53,712 nucleotides of DNA from positions 1 through 53,712 of the forward strand of contig JAIXQT010000113.1 of the NCBI GenBank assembly GCA_027485595.1, in the 5' to 3' direction. The DNA comes from Pseudomonadota bacterium. GTDB taxonomy: Bacteria; Bdellovibrionota_C; UBA2361; OMII01. A program made the translations under genes and the position numbers. A model generated the notes under the pieces. The model did not search any database and had not been told where the DNA came from. It saw only the letters and a program-made list of their open reading frames with translations. Every line of letters starts with the position of its first letter. Positions within the stretch are counted from its first letter, which is position 1. This document shows, piece by piece, positions 1-10,903 of this stretch.

Positions 1-176
1 GAAAAATGATTTCCTGTTGCGCATTTCGATGGTTTGAATGCAACTTCGTTGGATCCAACGAGAAAATCCTCATCGTATCTCAGTGGATACACCTCCGGTT
101 TTTTCGTCGTCTCCGCCTCGTTTCGCCGAAACCCTCACAATGCTCACGACGGAACCATTTTTCACCACCCTGCTAG
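1..176. mobile_element. MITE-like repeat, copy A (left end cut by window start)
   Basis: Near-identical to 46633-46821; ends with CATTTTTCACCACCCTGCTAG; contains palindrome CGTTGGATCCAACG and hairpin GTATC-TCAGTG-GATAC. Confidence 0.85.
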
Positions 177-344
177 TGTCCCACGGAGGTAGCTAGCCAA
201 GCAATCGAAGTTATTCGGGTATTTTAGACAATCTCTCATCATTGTCCGAGATCGCGAGACTTTACATTTATACCGTTTCCCCGAACAATGGAGCCCGAAA
301 TGGTATCCCTGGGTTGATAGGGGTATCTATCAGGAGTAGTTCAC

Positions 345-1322
345 ATGAGCTCGCAAAAGAAACGTTCCCTCACGGGCTTAAAGCCAACGGGAAATCTCCA
401 CCTTGGCAACTACCTCGGGGCACTGAAACCAGCGCTCGAGCTCTCGAAGAACTACAACTGTATCTACTTCATCGCGGACCTCCACTCACTCACACAAAAT
501 AGGGATGCCGAGGCTCTCGCGAGCCAAACGCTTGATCAGGTTGCGACCTGGCTTGCGCTCGGTCTGGATACGGATAAGCACACGCTCTTTCGACAATCGG
601 ACGTGCCGAGTGTAACTGAGTTAACGTGGTACCTGAGCTGCGTGACAGGTCACGGCCTTCTTGAAAAGGCGCACGCCTTTAAGGACGCGACCGCAAAAGG
701 CCAAGAGGTGAATATGGGAACCTTCTCATATCCCGTGCTTATGGCGGCCGACATCCTCTTGTACGACACGGACATCGTCCCAGTAGGAAAGGATCAAAAG
801 CAGCACGTCGAGATGGCACGAGATATGGCAGGCTCCCTCAACGCCACGTACGGTGAGCTCCTCAAGCTCCCAGAGCCACTGATTCAGGAGGAGGTCATGA
901 CCATTCCAGGCTTGGATGGTCGCAAAATGTCTAAGTCCTACGGCAATGAAGTACCCCTTTTCTGCGACGAAAAGAGCTTGAGAAAAAAGCTCATGTCGCT
1001 CAAGACCGATTCGACAGGATTAGAGGAGCCGAAGGAGCTCGCCGGGACAACCGTGGGGGAGCTATTCGCGCTCTTCGCCACCACTACCCAGTACGAGGAC
1101 CTCGCTGTGCGGCTTGCCAAGGGCGGAATGGGATGGGGACACGCGAAGGAGGAACTCTTCGTGGCGGTCAACGAGCACGTCAAAGAGATGCGAGACCGAT
1201 ATAACGAGTACAGAAAAGACGAGCCTCTACTCCGCAAGGAATTAGCCAAGGGCGCTGAGAAGGCGCAGTCCGTTGCTTCACAAACGATCGCACGCGTAAG
1301 GTACGCCGTTGGTCTTAGGTAG
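345..1322 (+). CDS. trpS: Tryptophanyl-tRNA synthetase (first paralogue)
   Basis: TGLKPTGNLHLGNYLGAL (HIGH-like), GRKMSKSYGN (KMSKS), class Ic TrpRS layout. Confidence 0.95.
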   Translation: MSSQKKRSLTGLKPTGNLHLGNYLGALKPALELSKNYNCIYFIADLHSLTQNRDAEALASQTLDQVATWLALGLDTDKHTLFRQSDVPSVTELTWYLSCVTGHGLLEKAHAFKDATAKGQEVNMGTFSYPVLMAADILLYDTDIVPVGKDQKQHVEMARDMAGSLNATYGELLKLPEPLIQEEVMTIPGLDGRKMSKSYGNEVPLFCDEKSLRKKLMSLKTDSTGLEEPKELAGTTVGELFALFATTTQYEDLAVRLAKGGMGWGHAKEELFVAVNEHVKEMRDRYNEYRKDEPLLRKELAKGAEKAQSVASQTIARVRYAVGLR

Positions 1323-2217
1323 TACACCCAGCACGCTTACTCGCCCTGAATGGGAAGCTCGGCGCGTGGCGCACGTGGAGCGGGTCTCCGCATGGGCCGA
1401 CGATCGGGTGTCGAGAGCGAGCCGAGATGTTTCGAGTCCGGTGTACGACTTCCTTTTTGAGTACTACCCCTTTCGCCCCTCACACCTTAAGCGATGGAGT
1501 CCGGGGATCGGAGTTACGCTCCAAGACGCCTCTGGAGACGAACTCGATTGGGCTGAGCACTTCACACTAAGCGACTTTGGCGTCTCTATTCCCCCTCTTT
1601 CATTTCCGGAACGTCGGCGACCGTTCTTGGAATGGGCATTCAAATATTTGAACGGTATCGCCAATCGCCCTCCGCAATTTAGCTGCTTTGGACTCCACGA
1701 ATGGGCGATGGTATATCGCTCTGACGCTCCGAGGCACAGTAAGGTGCCGCTGAGGCTCCCTGCCAACGAGATCAACGCACTCGTTGAACGCTCTGACCTA
1801 CGGTGCACTCACTTTGACGCGTTCCGTTTCTTCACCCCCGATGCCGTGCTCCTGAATAAAAACAAACTATCCCGGGAGACAACTACCGAATTTGACCAAC
1901 GCGCCTGCATTCACGTCACCATGGATCTCTATCGATTTGCTCATAAGATCGCACCCTGGTGCTCGAGCGAGCTGATCGCCGATACCTTCCTTCTCGCCGC
2001 AGACGCTCGGCGGGTCGACATGCGAGCAAGCCCCTACGACCTCAAGGACCAAGGGTTTGAGCCGATCCTGATTGAAACAGCGGAGGGTCGTGAGGAGTAT
2101 ATTGGAGAGCAACGGAGACTGGCGGCACTTGCGGTGCCCCTCCGAAGTCGGCTGATCACGTTCTATGAGCAGCTCGTCGGTGCGTACTCGAATGCCTGCG
2201 GCGACAAGCGCTCCTAA
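1309..2217 (+). CDS. Conserved hypothetical protein; resembles the family often labelled '3-methyladenine DNA glycosylase' in actinobacterial annotations
   Basis: YPFRPSHLKRW, AFRFFTPDA, CIHVTMDLYRFAHKIAPW, DMRASPYDL motifs recalled from that family. Confidence 0.55.
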   Translation: MVLGSTPSTLTRPEWEARRVAHVERVSAWADDRVSRASRDVSSPVYDFLFEYYPFRPSHLKRWSPGIGVTLQDASGDELDWAEHFTLSDFGVSIPPLSFPERRRPFLEWAFKYLNGIANRPPQFSCFGLHEWAMVYRSDAPRHSKVPLRLPANEINALVERSDLRCTHFDAFRFFTPDAVLLNKNKLSRETTTEFDQRACIHVTMDLYRFAHKIAPWCSSELIADTFLLAADARRVDMRASPYDLKDQGFEPILIETAEGREEYIGEQRRLAALAVPLRSRLITFYEQLVGAYSNACGDKRS

Positions 2218-2288
2218 GGAAGCGAGGCAGCCCCCTCCCTGCTGCGAAAGCGTATCTTCGGTCGCTCTTCCCTAAGAGTGGCATCTCT

Positions 2289-3050
2289 TTACGACGCGCC
2301 AATCCTCTTGTGAATCATTCCGAATAGGCCCGTCATGATCTTCAGCTCTCTCGTTGAGAGACGCCCACGCCGGGTGATATTCACAAGGAGCGCCTCAATG
2401 TGCTCAGGTGAGTTCTCGTTTAAAAACCCCACCTGCTGAGCGGTCCGAATCACCATCTGGGTAAACTGTTCCAGTTGGCCACTTGTGGGTAGGTCCCTAA
2501 TCTCGTCGCCGATGGCCTCATGTGAGCGACGCCGCAGGGCGTACAACGCGAGGAGGACCGATTGGGCGAGATTATACGAGGGATTCTCACTTGATGAGGG
2601 TATGCGAATAAGATTTTGGCAGAGGGGGAAATGCTCTCGACGGAGTCCCCGCTCCTCAGAGCCAAATACAAGCGCTACGGCCCGCTCACGGCGCGTCTCA
2701 ACGGTGCCCACCCAATCCTCGAGGATTCGCTGAGACATACGATGACTGCTACTATCTGAGGCAAAGCCGACAACCTCATGCACGTCTACCACCGCTTCAG
2801 CGAGGGACTCATAGACATGCGCAGAGTCGATCACATGCTCACCCCAACACGCCACCCCCTTGGCCACCGTTCGATCGAACGGCTCAGGTCGCACCAATCG
2901 CAACTCACTAACCTCAAGGTTACTCATCGCGCGGGCAACGGCGCCTATGTTCCGAGGATCCTTGGCTTCGACAAGGACAACTACAATTCGGAGTTCATTC
3001 GACGACTGCACCAAATCGCCGAGTGCTTTTTTTGTTTTTCCGTCACTCAT
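2289..3050 (-). CDS. SpoU/TrmH-family RNA 2'-O-methyltransferase, TrmJ-like
   Basis: VVLVEAKDPRNIGAVARAM, ALVFGSEERGL, IRIPSSSENPSYNLAQSV (SPOUT knot motifs). Confidence 0.88.
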   Translation of the reverse strand: MSDGKTKKALGDLVQSSNELRIVVVLVEAKDPRNIGAVARAMSNLEVSELRLVRPEPFDRTVAKGVACWGEHVIDSAHVYESLAEAVVDVHEVVGFASDSSSHRMSQRILEDWVGTVETRRERAVALVFGSEERGLRREHFPLCQNLIRIPSSSENPSYNLAQSVLLALYALRRRSHEAIGDEIRDLPTSGQLEQFTQMVIRTAQQVGFLNENSPEHIEALLVNITRRGRLSTRELKIMTGLFGMIHKRIGAS

Positions 3051-3238
3051 AGGGGCACCCCACAGTTGAGGTATATCTCATTTTCGGACGAAGATCTGCC
3101 GCTAACGGGATCTTTGCCTCGGGGGTCGGGGCGATGACGGTGACATCTGTCGCTACCGTCATCGCTAAACGTCCTTTGCTACTGGATTCCATGCGCGAGC
3201 GGATGAAGGCACTGCTAGCTTCTCGTCGCGAGAGTCCT

Positions 3239-4288
3239 TTACAGTTCGACTATCCCCAACGCATCTCGTACCTCCTTCAGTGTGCGCTGAGCGGTATTTC
3301 GGGCTCGCTCGGTGCTGGTAGCAAGCATCCGCTTTACTTCGCCAAGGTCCGCGGCATATTCAGTGCGGCGTTTACGTATCGGTGTAAGGAAAGCTTCAAG
3401 CACATCTGTAAGTCGTCCTTTCACCACTCCGTCGGCGAGACCTCCACGGCGGTACTGATCTTTGAGTCGCGCTACCTCGGCGGTATCCGGATCAAACACC
3501 TCCAGATAGCTGAATACGGTATTACCCTCTACCTGCCCTGGGTCTTCGACTCGAATATGATTCGGATCGGTGAACATGCTTTTCACTTTTTTCGCCACAA
3601 TATCTGATGGATCTGAGAGATAAATGGCGTTTCCTAAGGACTTACTCATCTTCAAGTTCCCATCGATTCCCGGGAGAAGGCCGGAGGTAGGTGTGAGCGC
3701 ACGACATGCTCGAAGAACGGAGCGGTTGTACATTCTGTTAAAAGTTCGAACGATGTCGTTTGACAACTCTAGGATGGGAACCTGGTCTTGGCCGACCGGG
3801 ACAAGCGTCGCCTTGAACTGCGCAATATCCGCTGCTTGATTGACTGGATATGTCCAGAATCCCGCAGGGACCTCATTTCCGAACCCCCGCTGTTGAATCT
3901 CATTTTTTACCGTTGGATTTCTAGATAGTCGACCGACATTAACTAGGTTCAAAAAATACATCGTGAGCTCGGCCGTTTCAGGAATACCTGATTGAAGATA
4001 TATGGCTGACTTCTCAGGAGAGATTCCAACCGCCAGATAATCCAGCATTACTTCGAGCACGTTGTCTCGAACCTTGTGAGGCTTGTCCGCGTTATCAGTA
4101 AGGGCCTGCATATCGGCTATCAGGACGTACTGTGTACAGATCTCCTGTAGTTCGACACGAGCCTTTAAGGACCCAACATAGTGTCCCAGATGGAGGGGCC
4201 CCGTCGGACGATCTCCCGTAAGGATGACGTCCTGAGACGATACGGACTCACGAGATGATATTATTTTAGACGATGCACGTTCGCTCAT
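3239..4288 (-). CDS. trpS: Second tryptophanyl-tRNA synthetase paralogue
   Basis: TGDRPTGPLHLGHYVGSL, GNLKMSKSLGNAIYLSD, SMFTDPNHIRVEDPGQVEGN; distinct from the 345-1322 protein. Confidence 0.93.
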   Translation of the reverse strand: MSERASSKIISSRESVSSQDVILTGDRPTGPLHLGHYVGSLKARVELQEICTQYVLIADMQALTDNADKPHKVRDNVLEVMLDYLAVGISPEKSAIYLQSGIPETAELTMYFLNLVNVGRLSRNPTVKNEIQQRGFGNEVPAGFWTYPVNQAADIAQFKATLVPVGQDQVPILELSNDIVRTFNRMYNRSVLRACRALTPTSGLLPGIDGNLKMSKSLGNAIYLSDPSDIVAKKVKSMFTDPNHIRVEDPGQVEGNTVFSYLEVFDPDTAEVARLKDQYRRGGLADGVVKGRLTDVLEAFLTPIRKRRTEYAADLGEVKRMLATSTERARNTAQRTLKEVRDALGIVEL

Positions 4289-4408
4289 GATGTGGAGTAA
4301 TATCATGGCAGCCCTATTTTTATCGACCGATTACGATTCAGATCATTTTTTCCAGTGCCCGGGCTTATCTTTTGCAAGGTAGTCCCGGTACACGATATAG
4401 TGCAGCGG

Positions 4409-5542
4409 ATGAATGTATACCGCGCCCTGCCGCTCCTTTTTATATGTGGCCTAGCAGCCATCGTCGTCCTAGCAATGCCAACCTTTGGCTCAGTGGATAG
4501 CATCGCATTTTGGGCTGGTACGCAGCTTTTCCTGGACGGGAAGGACCCATACGACAGCACCCTCTTACTGGCCAAACAGTTGGAGGTAGACGGTACTAGA
4601 ACAATCGCGCAGCGATTCCTTAACCCACCTTGGGCTCTCCCCCTTCTTATTCCCATCTTTGCGGCCAACCTCTCCCTCTCAAAATTTTTATTATTCTCGA
4701 TTAATGGCTGCATTCTGTGGGGAACGTTCCTACGCTGCAGGACCCTCCTCGGGCACCTCTCCCTTGTCCCCTCTACCGTGTTCTTTATCTTCCTTCCCTT
4801 CGTCTCTTGCCTACACCTTGGTCAATTGAGCCTGTTTCTCCTCCTGGGTATCGTTTTGGCCTACGAGGCACTTCAAGACATCAACACCCACTGGGGCAAG
4901 ATGACGGTAGCCCTCTACCTGTTATCTATAAAACCACAATCTGTGTACGTAGTGATCGTGTTACTTCTCCTGACTCTCTTGCGCGAAGCAACGGCTAAAA
5001 CTGCCGCAAAAATATGCGTCTTCATATCTCCACTCTTGGCATTTCTCGTGGTCAACTATGATTTGTTTTCGCCATGGCGACAGTCGCTCAGATTCGGCTT
5101 CACGCTGCGAACCTCAAGTTTAGCAACTCCCCTGCGTGATACCTTGTTCGAGTACGCCTCAAGCTATTATTCTCTCTTCTGGTTGCTACAAGCGGTTGTG
5201 CTGGTAGGCTGCATCATTTTATTTCGTGCCCGCATCAGTCGCCTAACCCTATACCCCTGCTTGCTGATATCGATCCTGACGGCCCCATATAGCTGGCTCT
5301 ATGATTTTTCCACCCTTGGTGCACTCTTTTTCGCTCTGCTGGTATTGTTCGATCGGGGGACTGCGCCAAAGTGGTTTTTAGCGCTGCCCCTACTGCTCCT
5401 CGTTTGCCCCCTTTACGCGCTCGGCTATCGCTCGTTCGAGGTCTTCATCTGGCACCCCATAATCATGGCCCTGCTCTACGCAACGTATTCGAAGCAAATA
5501 AAGGTCTTACTGAGCGGAGAGTCGCAACCGCTTAGAGCCTAG
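4409..5542 (+). CDS. Polytopic membrane glycosyltransferase, GT87/DUF2029-like
   Basis: FWAGTQLFLDGKDPYD, RFLNPPWALPLL motifs with many hydrophobic segments. Confidence 0.7.
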   Translation: MNVYRALPLLFICGLAAIVVLAMPTFGSVDSIAFWAGTQLFLDGKDPYDSTLLLAKQLEVDGTRTIAQRFLNPPWALPLLIPIFAANLSLSKFLLFSINGCILWGTFLRCRTLLGHLSLVPSTVFFIFLPFVSCLHLGQLSLFLLLGIVLAYEALQDINTHWGKMTVALYLLSIKPQSVYVVIVLLLLTLLREATAKTAAKICVFISPLLAFLVVNYDLFSPWRQSLRFGFTLRTSSLATPLRDTLFEYASSYYSLFWLLQAVVLVGCIILFRARISRLTLYPCLLISILTAPYSWLYDFSTLGALFFALLVLFDRGTAPKWFLALPLLLLVCPLYALGYRSFEVFIWHPIIMALLYATYSKQIKVLLSGESQPLRA

Positions 5543-5681
5543 GATACAGCTATCACAGAAACACATCTGCCTAGCCACCCGCAGCGAGTCTCCCAACACA
5601 CCTACAAGGATCGCATCAAGCTCTAGCCTCACCGGTAGTAGTAGGGCATCATGAGTTGCAACACTTTTGTCGGATTACCCT

Positions 5682-6863
5682 ATGACCGCTCGCGCACACC
5701 TCTCATGGCCTCTCCTTGGCAAGATCTCCCAGAAGGAATTTCTCGCCAAATACTGGCAAAAGAAGCCCCTATTGATGAAAGGAGCGATACATCCCTTCCC
5801 GGAGATCATCTCACCAGAGGAGCTCGCTGGGATGACACTTGATAAAGCAATAGAATCACGGCTCATTATTCAAGGACCAGGAAAAAACAACTGGCAGCTC
5901 AAGCGAGGACCTTTCAAGGCGTCAACCTTTCAAAAGCTCCCCAAGAAAAAGTGGACCTTTCTCGTGAACGGCGTCGATCGATTTGTGCCGTCCGTACACG
6001 CGTTTCTCGACGAGTTCTCCTTCATCCCTTTTTGGAGAATGGATGACATCATGATCAGCTACGCTGTCGACCAAGGCAACGTGGGGGCGCACGTCGATAA
6101 CTTTGACGTGTTCTTGGTGCAAGCCGCCGGGAAGCGCGAGTGGATGATTGAGGATAAACCGGTCATGCAGGATGACTTCATCCCCGACCTTCCTGTGCGA
6201 CTCCTGCGAAAGTTTAAACCAACACACCGGTGGGTACTTGAGCCAGGCGATATTCTCTATCTTCCTCCTCGCTTTCCACATCACGGTGTTGCTCAAGGGG
6301 ATCGCTGCATGACTATCTCAGTAGGATGTCGCGCCCCCTCTGTGAATGAGGTCATTAACGGCGTCGTGACAAATGCTCTTATTCAGAGCGATGAGTCATC
6401 GCGCTACACCGATCCGGATCTTAAACCGCAAGCGCCTGGAGAGATCTCCGCCGACGCTGTCGCAAAGCTCAAAAAGACTATCGAACAAGCTCTCCTTTCA
6501 GATGATTTCTTAAGCGAGTGGCTTGGTCGTCATGTGACAGACCCGTACTCTGATGTTGACCTCAAGGGACACGCGGAGAGCATCGCTCCAGGCAAGGTCG
6601 CCGCAACTTTGAAGAGCGCTATCGCTCTTGTACGCACAGAGGGATCCCGTCTTGCATACGTCAAAGGCAAGAAGGACGAGATCGCCTTCTACGTTAACGG
6701 AGATCGAGAAAACCTCTCTGGCAAAGCGGCACTGCTCGCTCAAGAGTTGGCGAATCGAATCGTTGTACCATGCGAACGCATTACCCCGTTCTTAGGGGAT
6801 AAAAAATGTCTTGGCCTGCTTGCGTCGCTGCTCTCCACTGGCGCGCTCGTGGTTGAGAGCTAA
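5682..6863 (+). CDS. roxA: JmjC/cupin ribosomal oxygenase, RoxA/YcfD-like (uL16 arginine hydroxylase family)
   Basis: FLAKYWQKKPLLMKGA, GVGAHVDNFDVFLVQAAGKREW, LEPGDILYLPPRFPHHGVA. Confidence 0.88.
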   Translation: MTARAHLSWPLLGKISQKEFLAKYWQKKPLLMKGAIHPFPEIISPEELAGMTLDKAIESRLIIQGPGKNNWQLKRGPFKASTFQKLPKKKWTFLVNGVDRFVPSVHAFLDEFSFIPFWRMDDIMISYAVDQGNVGAHVDNFDVFLVQAAGKREWMIEDKPVMQDDFIPDLPVRLLRKFKPTHRWVLEPGDILYLPPRFPHHGVAQGDRCMTISVGCRAPSVNEVINGVVTNALIQSDESSRYTDPDLKPQAPGEISADAVAKLKKTIEQALLSDDFLSEWLGRHVTDPYSDVDLKGHAESIAPGKVAATLKSAIALVRTEGSRLAYVKGKKDEIAFYVNGDRENLSGKAALLAQELANRIVVPCERITPFLGDKKCLGLLASLLSTGALVVES

Positions 6864-6891
6864 TAAAGTGGTCGGGCACAGAATCGGACTT

Positions 6892-7584
6892 CTAGGCCAT
6901 CATCGCGCGCAGTTGGTTAACGATCCGAGGAACGCCCTCGGTCGCGCGAGCCTCCACCACATGGAAGCTCTCATCAGCTAACCCAGTTGGCATCGGATCA
7001 ACGAGAAACTTCGGGATCTCAAACGGCACGTAGTCTACCAAGGTAGCGGCTGGGTATACCTCAAGCGAGGTCCCTACCACGATCAGAAAATCTGCCTTCT
7101 TCGCTGTCGCTATGGCGGCGTCCATCATCGGAACGGACTCCCCGAACCACACCACGTGTGGCCGCATCTGAGTGCCATCATCAGCGCGTTGTCCCATCAC
7201 GATATCATCGGCGCAGTGATAGAACTTCGTGGAATCGTGACAACCTCGAGATTTTAATATTTCACCGTGGAGGTGGATTACATCGGTGCTCCCTGCTCTT
7301 TCATGCAGGTCATCGATATTTTGGGTAATGATAGTGACCTTGAAGATATCTTCCAGTTCGCACAGCGCTTTGTGAGCCGCGTTCGGCTGAACGGAGAGAA
7401 CGTTCTTGCGACGTTCATTGTAGAACTTCAGAACCCGCGCGGGGTCCCTCTTCCATCCCTCTGGGGTCGCTACAAGAGAAACGGGCTCGCCCTCCCACAG
7501 ACCGCCCGGTCCGCGAAAGGTATTGAGCCCGCTCTCCGCACTTATACCGGCACCTGAGAATACTACGACGTGTCTATCTCGCAC
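6892..7584 (-). CDS. cobB: NAD-dependent protein deacylase, Sir2 family
   Basis: VVVFSGAGISAESGLNTFRG, TQNIDDLHERAGS, VVGTSLEVYPAA. Confidence 0.93.
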   Translation of the reverse strand: MRDRHVVVFSGAGISAESGLNTFRGPGGLWEGEPVSLVATPEGWKRDPARVLKFYNERRKNVLSVQPNAAHKALCELEDIFKVTIITQNIDDLHERAGSTDVIHLHGEILKSRGCHDSTKFYHCADDIVMGQRADDGTQMRPHVVWFGESVPMMDAAIATAKKADFLIVVGTSLEVYPAATLVDYVPFEIPKFLVDPMPTGLADESFHVVEARATEGVPRIVNQLRAMMA

Positions 7585-7699
7585 CTAGTACATTCCTCGC
7601 GCTCTTGCACGTGAACGTCCACGTACCCGAAAGAGCCCTGTCCTTAGTCCCTTATCGTTCACGCCACTATTTGCCCTGTATAGCCCAAGCCATACCATA

Positions 7700-8770
7700 T
7701 TAGGCAAGAGTTACATCCTTACAGAGGTACACATCTTGAATAGCATTGAGGATCGCGACGCCATCCTTCATCGACTTCTGGAATGCCTTGCGTCCGGAGA
7801 TGAGCCCCATACCGCCGGCACGCTTATTGATCACCGCGGTCTTTACAGCCTCCGCGAGGTCGTTCGAACCCGATCCTCCACCGGAGCTGATGAGGCCGAT
7901 ACGTCCCATGTAGCAGTTCGCTACTTGGTACCGAGCAAGGTCGATCACGTGGTCGCTTGAAAGGTGTGTGTACATACGCTCATCGAGCTTACCGTACGAC
8001 GAACCACCAGTGTTAAGCGCCTTGAAGCCACCGTTACTCTCAGGGAGCTTCTGCTTAATAATATCAGCGTTAATAGTGACGCCGAGGTGATTCGCTTGTC
8101 CAGTGAGATCCGCAGAGGTCTCGTGGTTAACTCCACCAACCTTGAACGCCGAGTTACGAACGTAGCACCAAAGAATAGTGGCCATCCCAAGAGAGTGAGC
8201 CTCAGAGAACGCCGCTGAAACCTCTTGAATTTGCCGGGCAGACTGATCGGAACCGAAGTAGATCGTCGCACCGATAGCCGCGCACCCTTGGTTCCATGCG
8301 TCACGAACTTTCGCGAACATTATCTCGTCGCTCTTGTTCGGGTAGGTGAGCAGCTCGTTGTGGTTGATCTTCATGATGAGTGGAATCTTGTGAGCGTACT
8401 TACGAGCGATCAGGCCCAATCCACCGAAGGTTGTAGCGACAGCGTTACATCCACCCTCTATTGCGAGCTTCACGATATTTTCGGGGTTGAAGTACTCCGT
8501 GTTCTTGGCGAATGACGCGCCAGCTGAGTGCTCAATACCTTGATCAACCGGCAGGATAGAGAGATAGCCGGTCCCCTTTAAACGCCCTGTATCGTACATA
8601 AGCTGAAGAGAACGAAGGGTCTGAACGTTCCGGTCGGAATTCACGAAGACCCGATCAACGTACGTAGGAGACGGAGCCTCAAGATCACCTGCTGGGATAG
8701 TGGTACACTTGTGCTCAAGGAGGCTCTTTGCTTCAGAGCCGAGAAGTTCTGCGATGTGGCTGTAGTTCAT
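7700..8770 (-). CDS. fbaB: Class I fructose-bisphosphate aldolase, FbaB type
   Basis: [54 protein letters not shown]. Confidence 0.92.
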   Translation of the reverse strand: MNYSHIAELLGSEAKSLLEHKCTTIPAGDLEAPSPTYVDRVFVNSDRNVQTLRSLQLMYDTGRLKGTGYLSILPVDQGIEHSAGASFAKNTEYFNPENIVKLAIEGGCNAVATTFGGLGLIARKYAHKIPLIMKINHNELLTYPNKSDEIMFAKVRDAWNQGCAAIGATIYFGSDQSARQIQEVSAAFSEAHSLGMATILWCYVRNSAFKVGGVNHETSADLTGQANHLGVTINADIIKQKLPESNGGFKALNTGGSSYGKLDERMYTHLSSDHVIDLARYQVANCYMGRIGLISSGGGSGSNDLAEAVKTAVINKRAGGMGLISGRKAFQKSMKDGVAILNAIQDVYLCKDVTLA

Positions 8771-8884
8771 AAAATGCTCCCTATAGGATTTGGAAACTAT
8801 AGGGGTATGGGCTCAGCGGATCAAGAGCGGGCCCGTGCTAACTACCTGAAACGACCCCATGGGGGGAGGTATCGAGCCCTATAC

Positions 8885-9751
8885 CTACGTGTCGTTAAGA
8901 AGTTTGAGCGCCAATTGAGGCTGCAAATTGGAATTGGCCAGGATGGCCGCGCCCGCTTGTTGGAGTACGTTCAACCGAGCCATCTCAGCGGCCTCTTGGG
9001 CGACATCAACATCGGTAATGGCGCTCTCAGCGGATTGGAAGCTCTCTCTAGCCGTCGCAAGTTGCCGAATGGTCGTCATGAGGCGACTTTCAGCCGCGCC
9101 CAGCACCCCTCGACTCCGACTCACGGAGGTGATCGCTCCGTGGATCGCGTCGAGCGCTATCATCGACGCTGACCGGGATTCACTTTCCGTCGCACCAAGA
9201 ATTGAAAAGGTAGGAACAGAGGATCCCTGCTGGGCTAGACCCATCGAGGAAAGGGTTGCCTGGATTCCAGAGTAGGTGATGCCCGAAAGAGATGAGCCAT
9301 CGAAACCGACTTGAAAGGTAAGTGCCTGAGTGCTGCTGATTAGCATCAACCCGTTGAACTCAGTTGTGTGAGCAATGCGCTCGATCTCCTCCATCAGCGC
9401 GGTGAACTCATTTTGCAACGCTGAACGTTGGTCATTGCTACTAACACCATTAGCGGATTGCTGAGCAAGTTCAGCGAGGCGCATGAGGACGGTGTTAATC
9501 TGCTCAACGGCCTGGTCTGCGATACCGATGATAGAGATACCATCGTTGGCGTTTCGCACGTTCACGCTCGCGACCCGGGCATCAGAGCGTAGCTTCATAG
9601 CTACGGCGAGGCCGGCTGCGTCATCCTTAGAGCGATTGACTCGTAAACCACTTGAGAGTCGCTCGTAAGACTGATTCAGCCGGCCTGTAGTGATACTGAG
9701 TTGCCGCTGGGTTCTGAGTGACGCTATGTTAAGCCCCGAACCAAAACCCAT
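8885..9751 (-). CDS. Flagellin (compact, D0/D1 only)
   Basis: RLSSGLRVNRSKDDAAGLAVA...; C-terminal NVLQQAGAAILANSNLQPQLALKLL. Confidence 0.95.
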   Translation of the reverse strand: MGFGSGLNIASLRTQRQLSITTGRLNQSYERLSSGLRVNRSKDDAAGLAVAMKLRSDARVASVNVRNANDGISIIGIADQAVEQINTVLMRLAELAQQSANGVSSNDQRSALQNEFTALMEEIERIAHTTEFNGLMLISSTQALTFQVGFDGSSLSGITYSGIQATLSSMGLAQQGSSVPTFSILGATESESRSASMIALDAIHGAITSVSRSRGVLGAAESRLMTTIRQLATARESFQSAESAITDVDVAQEAAEMARLNVLQQAGAAILANSNLQPQLALKLLNDT

Positions 9752-9770
9752 GGCCTCTTAGTCCTTTAAA

Positions 9771-10640
9771 TTATCGCCCTAACAACTGGACCGCTAACTG
9801 TGGAGCCTGGTTAGCCTGAGCCAACACAGCGGCACCAGCCTGTTGCAAGATGTTGAGTCGAGTCAACTCGGCTGCCTCAGTCGCTACATCCACATCGCGG
9901 ATGCGGCTCTCTGCGGCCTTGAAGTTCTCACGAGCAACCTGGAGGTTGTTGATTGTTACCTCAAGACGACTCTCAAGTGCTCCAAGACTACCTCGCTTCT
10001 GGTTGACCGAGGTAATCGCCAACTGAATGGCGTCGAGAGCTGAACGAGCCGACGCTTGGGAATCAACATCGCTGTTACTCTGCCCGATAATCGAGAAGGT
10101 AGGTGTTGATGAGCCAACTTGCGCAAGTCCCATTCCAGCTAGTCGGACATCAACCGCGCCGTACGTCAACTGCGACGTCGAACCACCGTCGAAACCGATC
10201 TGGAAGGTGAGGTCATTTCCTCCCTTAAGGAGGTTAAGTCCGTTGAACTTTGTTGTGACCGCGATACGCTCAATTTCCGACGTAAGCGCTGAGAACTCGT
10301 TCTGAAGCGCGGACCGCTGAATGTTGTCGATTACTCCGTTGGAGCTCTGCTCCGCAAGCTCAGCCATTCGGTTAAGCACGGTTGTAATCTGACCCACGGC
10401 TTGGTCGGCGATGGTAATAACGGAAATTCCGTCATTAGCGTTTCGCATTGCTACCGTAGCTGTGTTGGAGCCCGCTCGAAGGTTCTCGGCGATAGCCAAG
10501 CCTGCTGCGTCATCACTCGCACGGTTAATTCTGAGACCGCTGCTCAATCGCTGATACGACGTGCTCAAACGATTGGAGGTGGTCTCCAGGTTACGTTGTG
10601 CCGATAAGGCTGGTAGGTTGGTTCTAATGTTAATCGCCAT
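9771..10640 (-). CDS. fliC: Flagellin, tandem paralogue (compact)
   Basis: RLSSGLRINRASDDAAGLAIAENLR...; C-terminal NILQQAGAAVLAQANQAPQLAVQLL; RBS AAGGAGAAT upstream. Confidence 0.96.
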   Translation of the reverse strand: MAINIRTNLPALSAQRNLETTSNRLSTSYQRLSSGLRINRASDDAAGLAIAENLRAGSNTATVAMRNANDGISVITIADQAVGQITTVLNRMAELAEQSSNGVIDNIQRSALQNEFSALTSEIERIAVTTKFNGLNLLKGGNDLTFQIGFDGGSTSQLTYGAVDVRLAGMGLAQVGSSTPTFSIIGQSNSDVDSQASARSALDAIQLAITSVNQKRGSLGALESRLEVTINNLQVARENFKAAESRIRDVDVATEAAELTRLNILQQAGAAVLAQANQAPQLAVQLLGR

Positions 10641-10773
10641 CTTTTATTCTCCTTGGCAGGATCATTCTCACTACGTGCGGAATAATCTGTTATTCTCCCT
10701 TAGTCATACGGTCTCAGTTTTTAAAAATACGCCCCGGCAAGGTTTGCCAATGCGCACGTTCTTCCCCAACATC

Positions 10774-10790
10774 AGCAAGAGGCTTGCCAA
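10774..10790 (-). promoter_or_regulatory. Candidate sigma-54 (-24/-12) promoter upstream of the flagellin pair
   Basis: Minus strand reads TTGGCAAGCCTCTTGCT; GG-N10-GC spacing exact; about 135 bp upstream of the flagellin ATG. Confidence 0.55.
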
Positions 10791-10903
10791 CTAGAGTGGC
10801 CGGCCATCTTGAGAGGAATAGTCCCCCTGTTTCCTTATGTTTTCTGGGAAATACCTCCCCCTTTAGCGGCTTACACCAGGGCTGAGCCCCTAGCGCAACC
10901 CGG

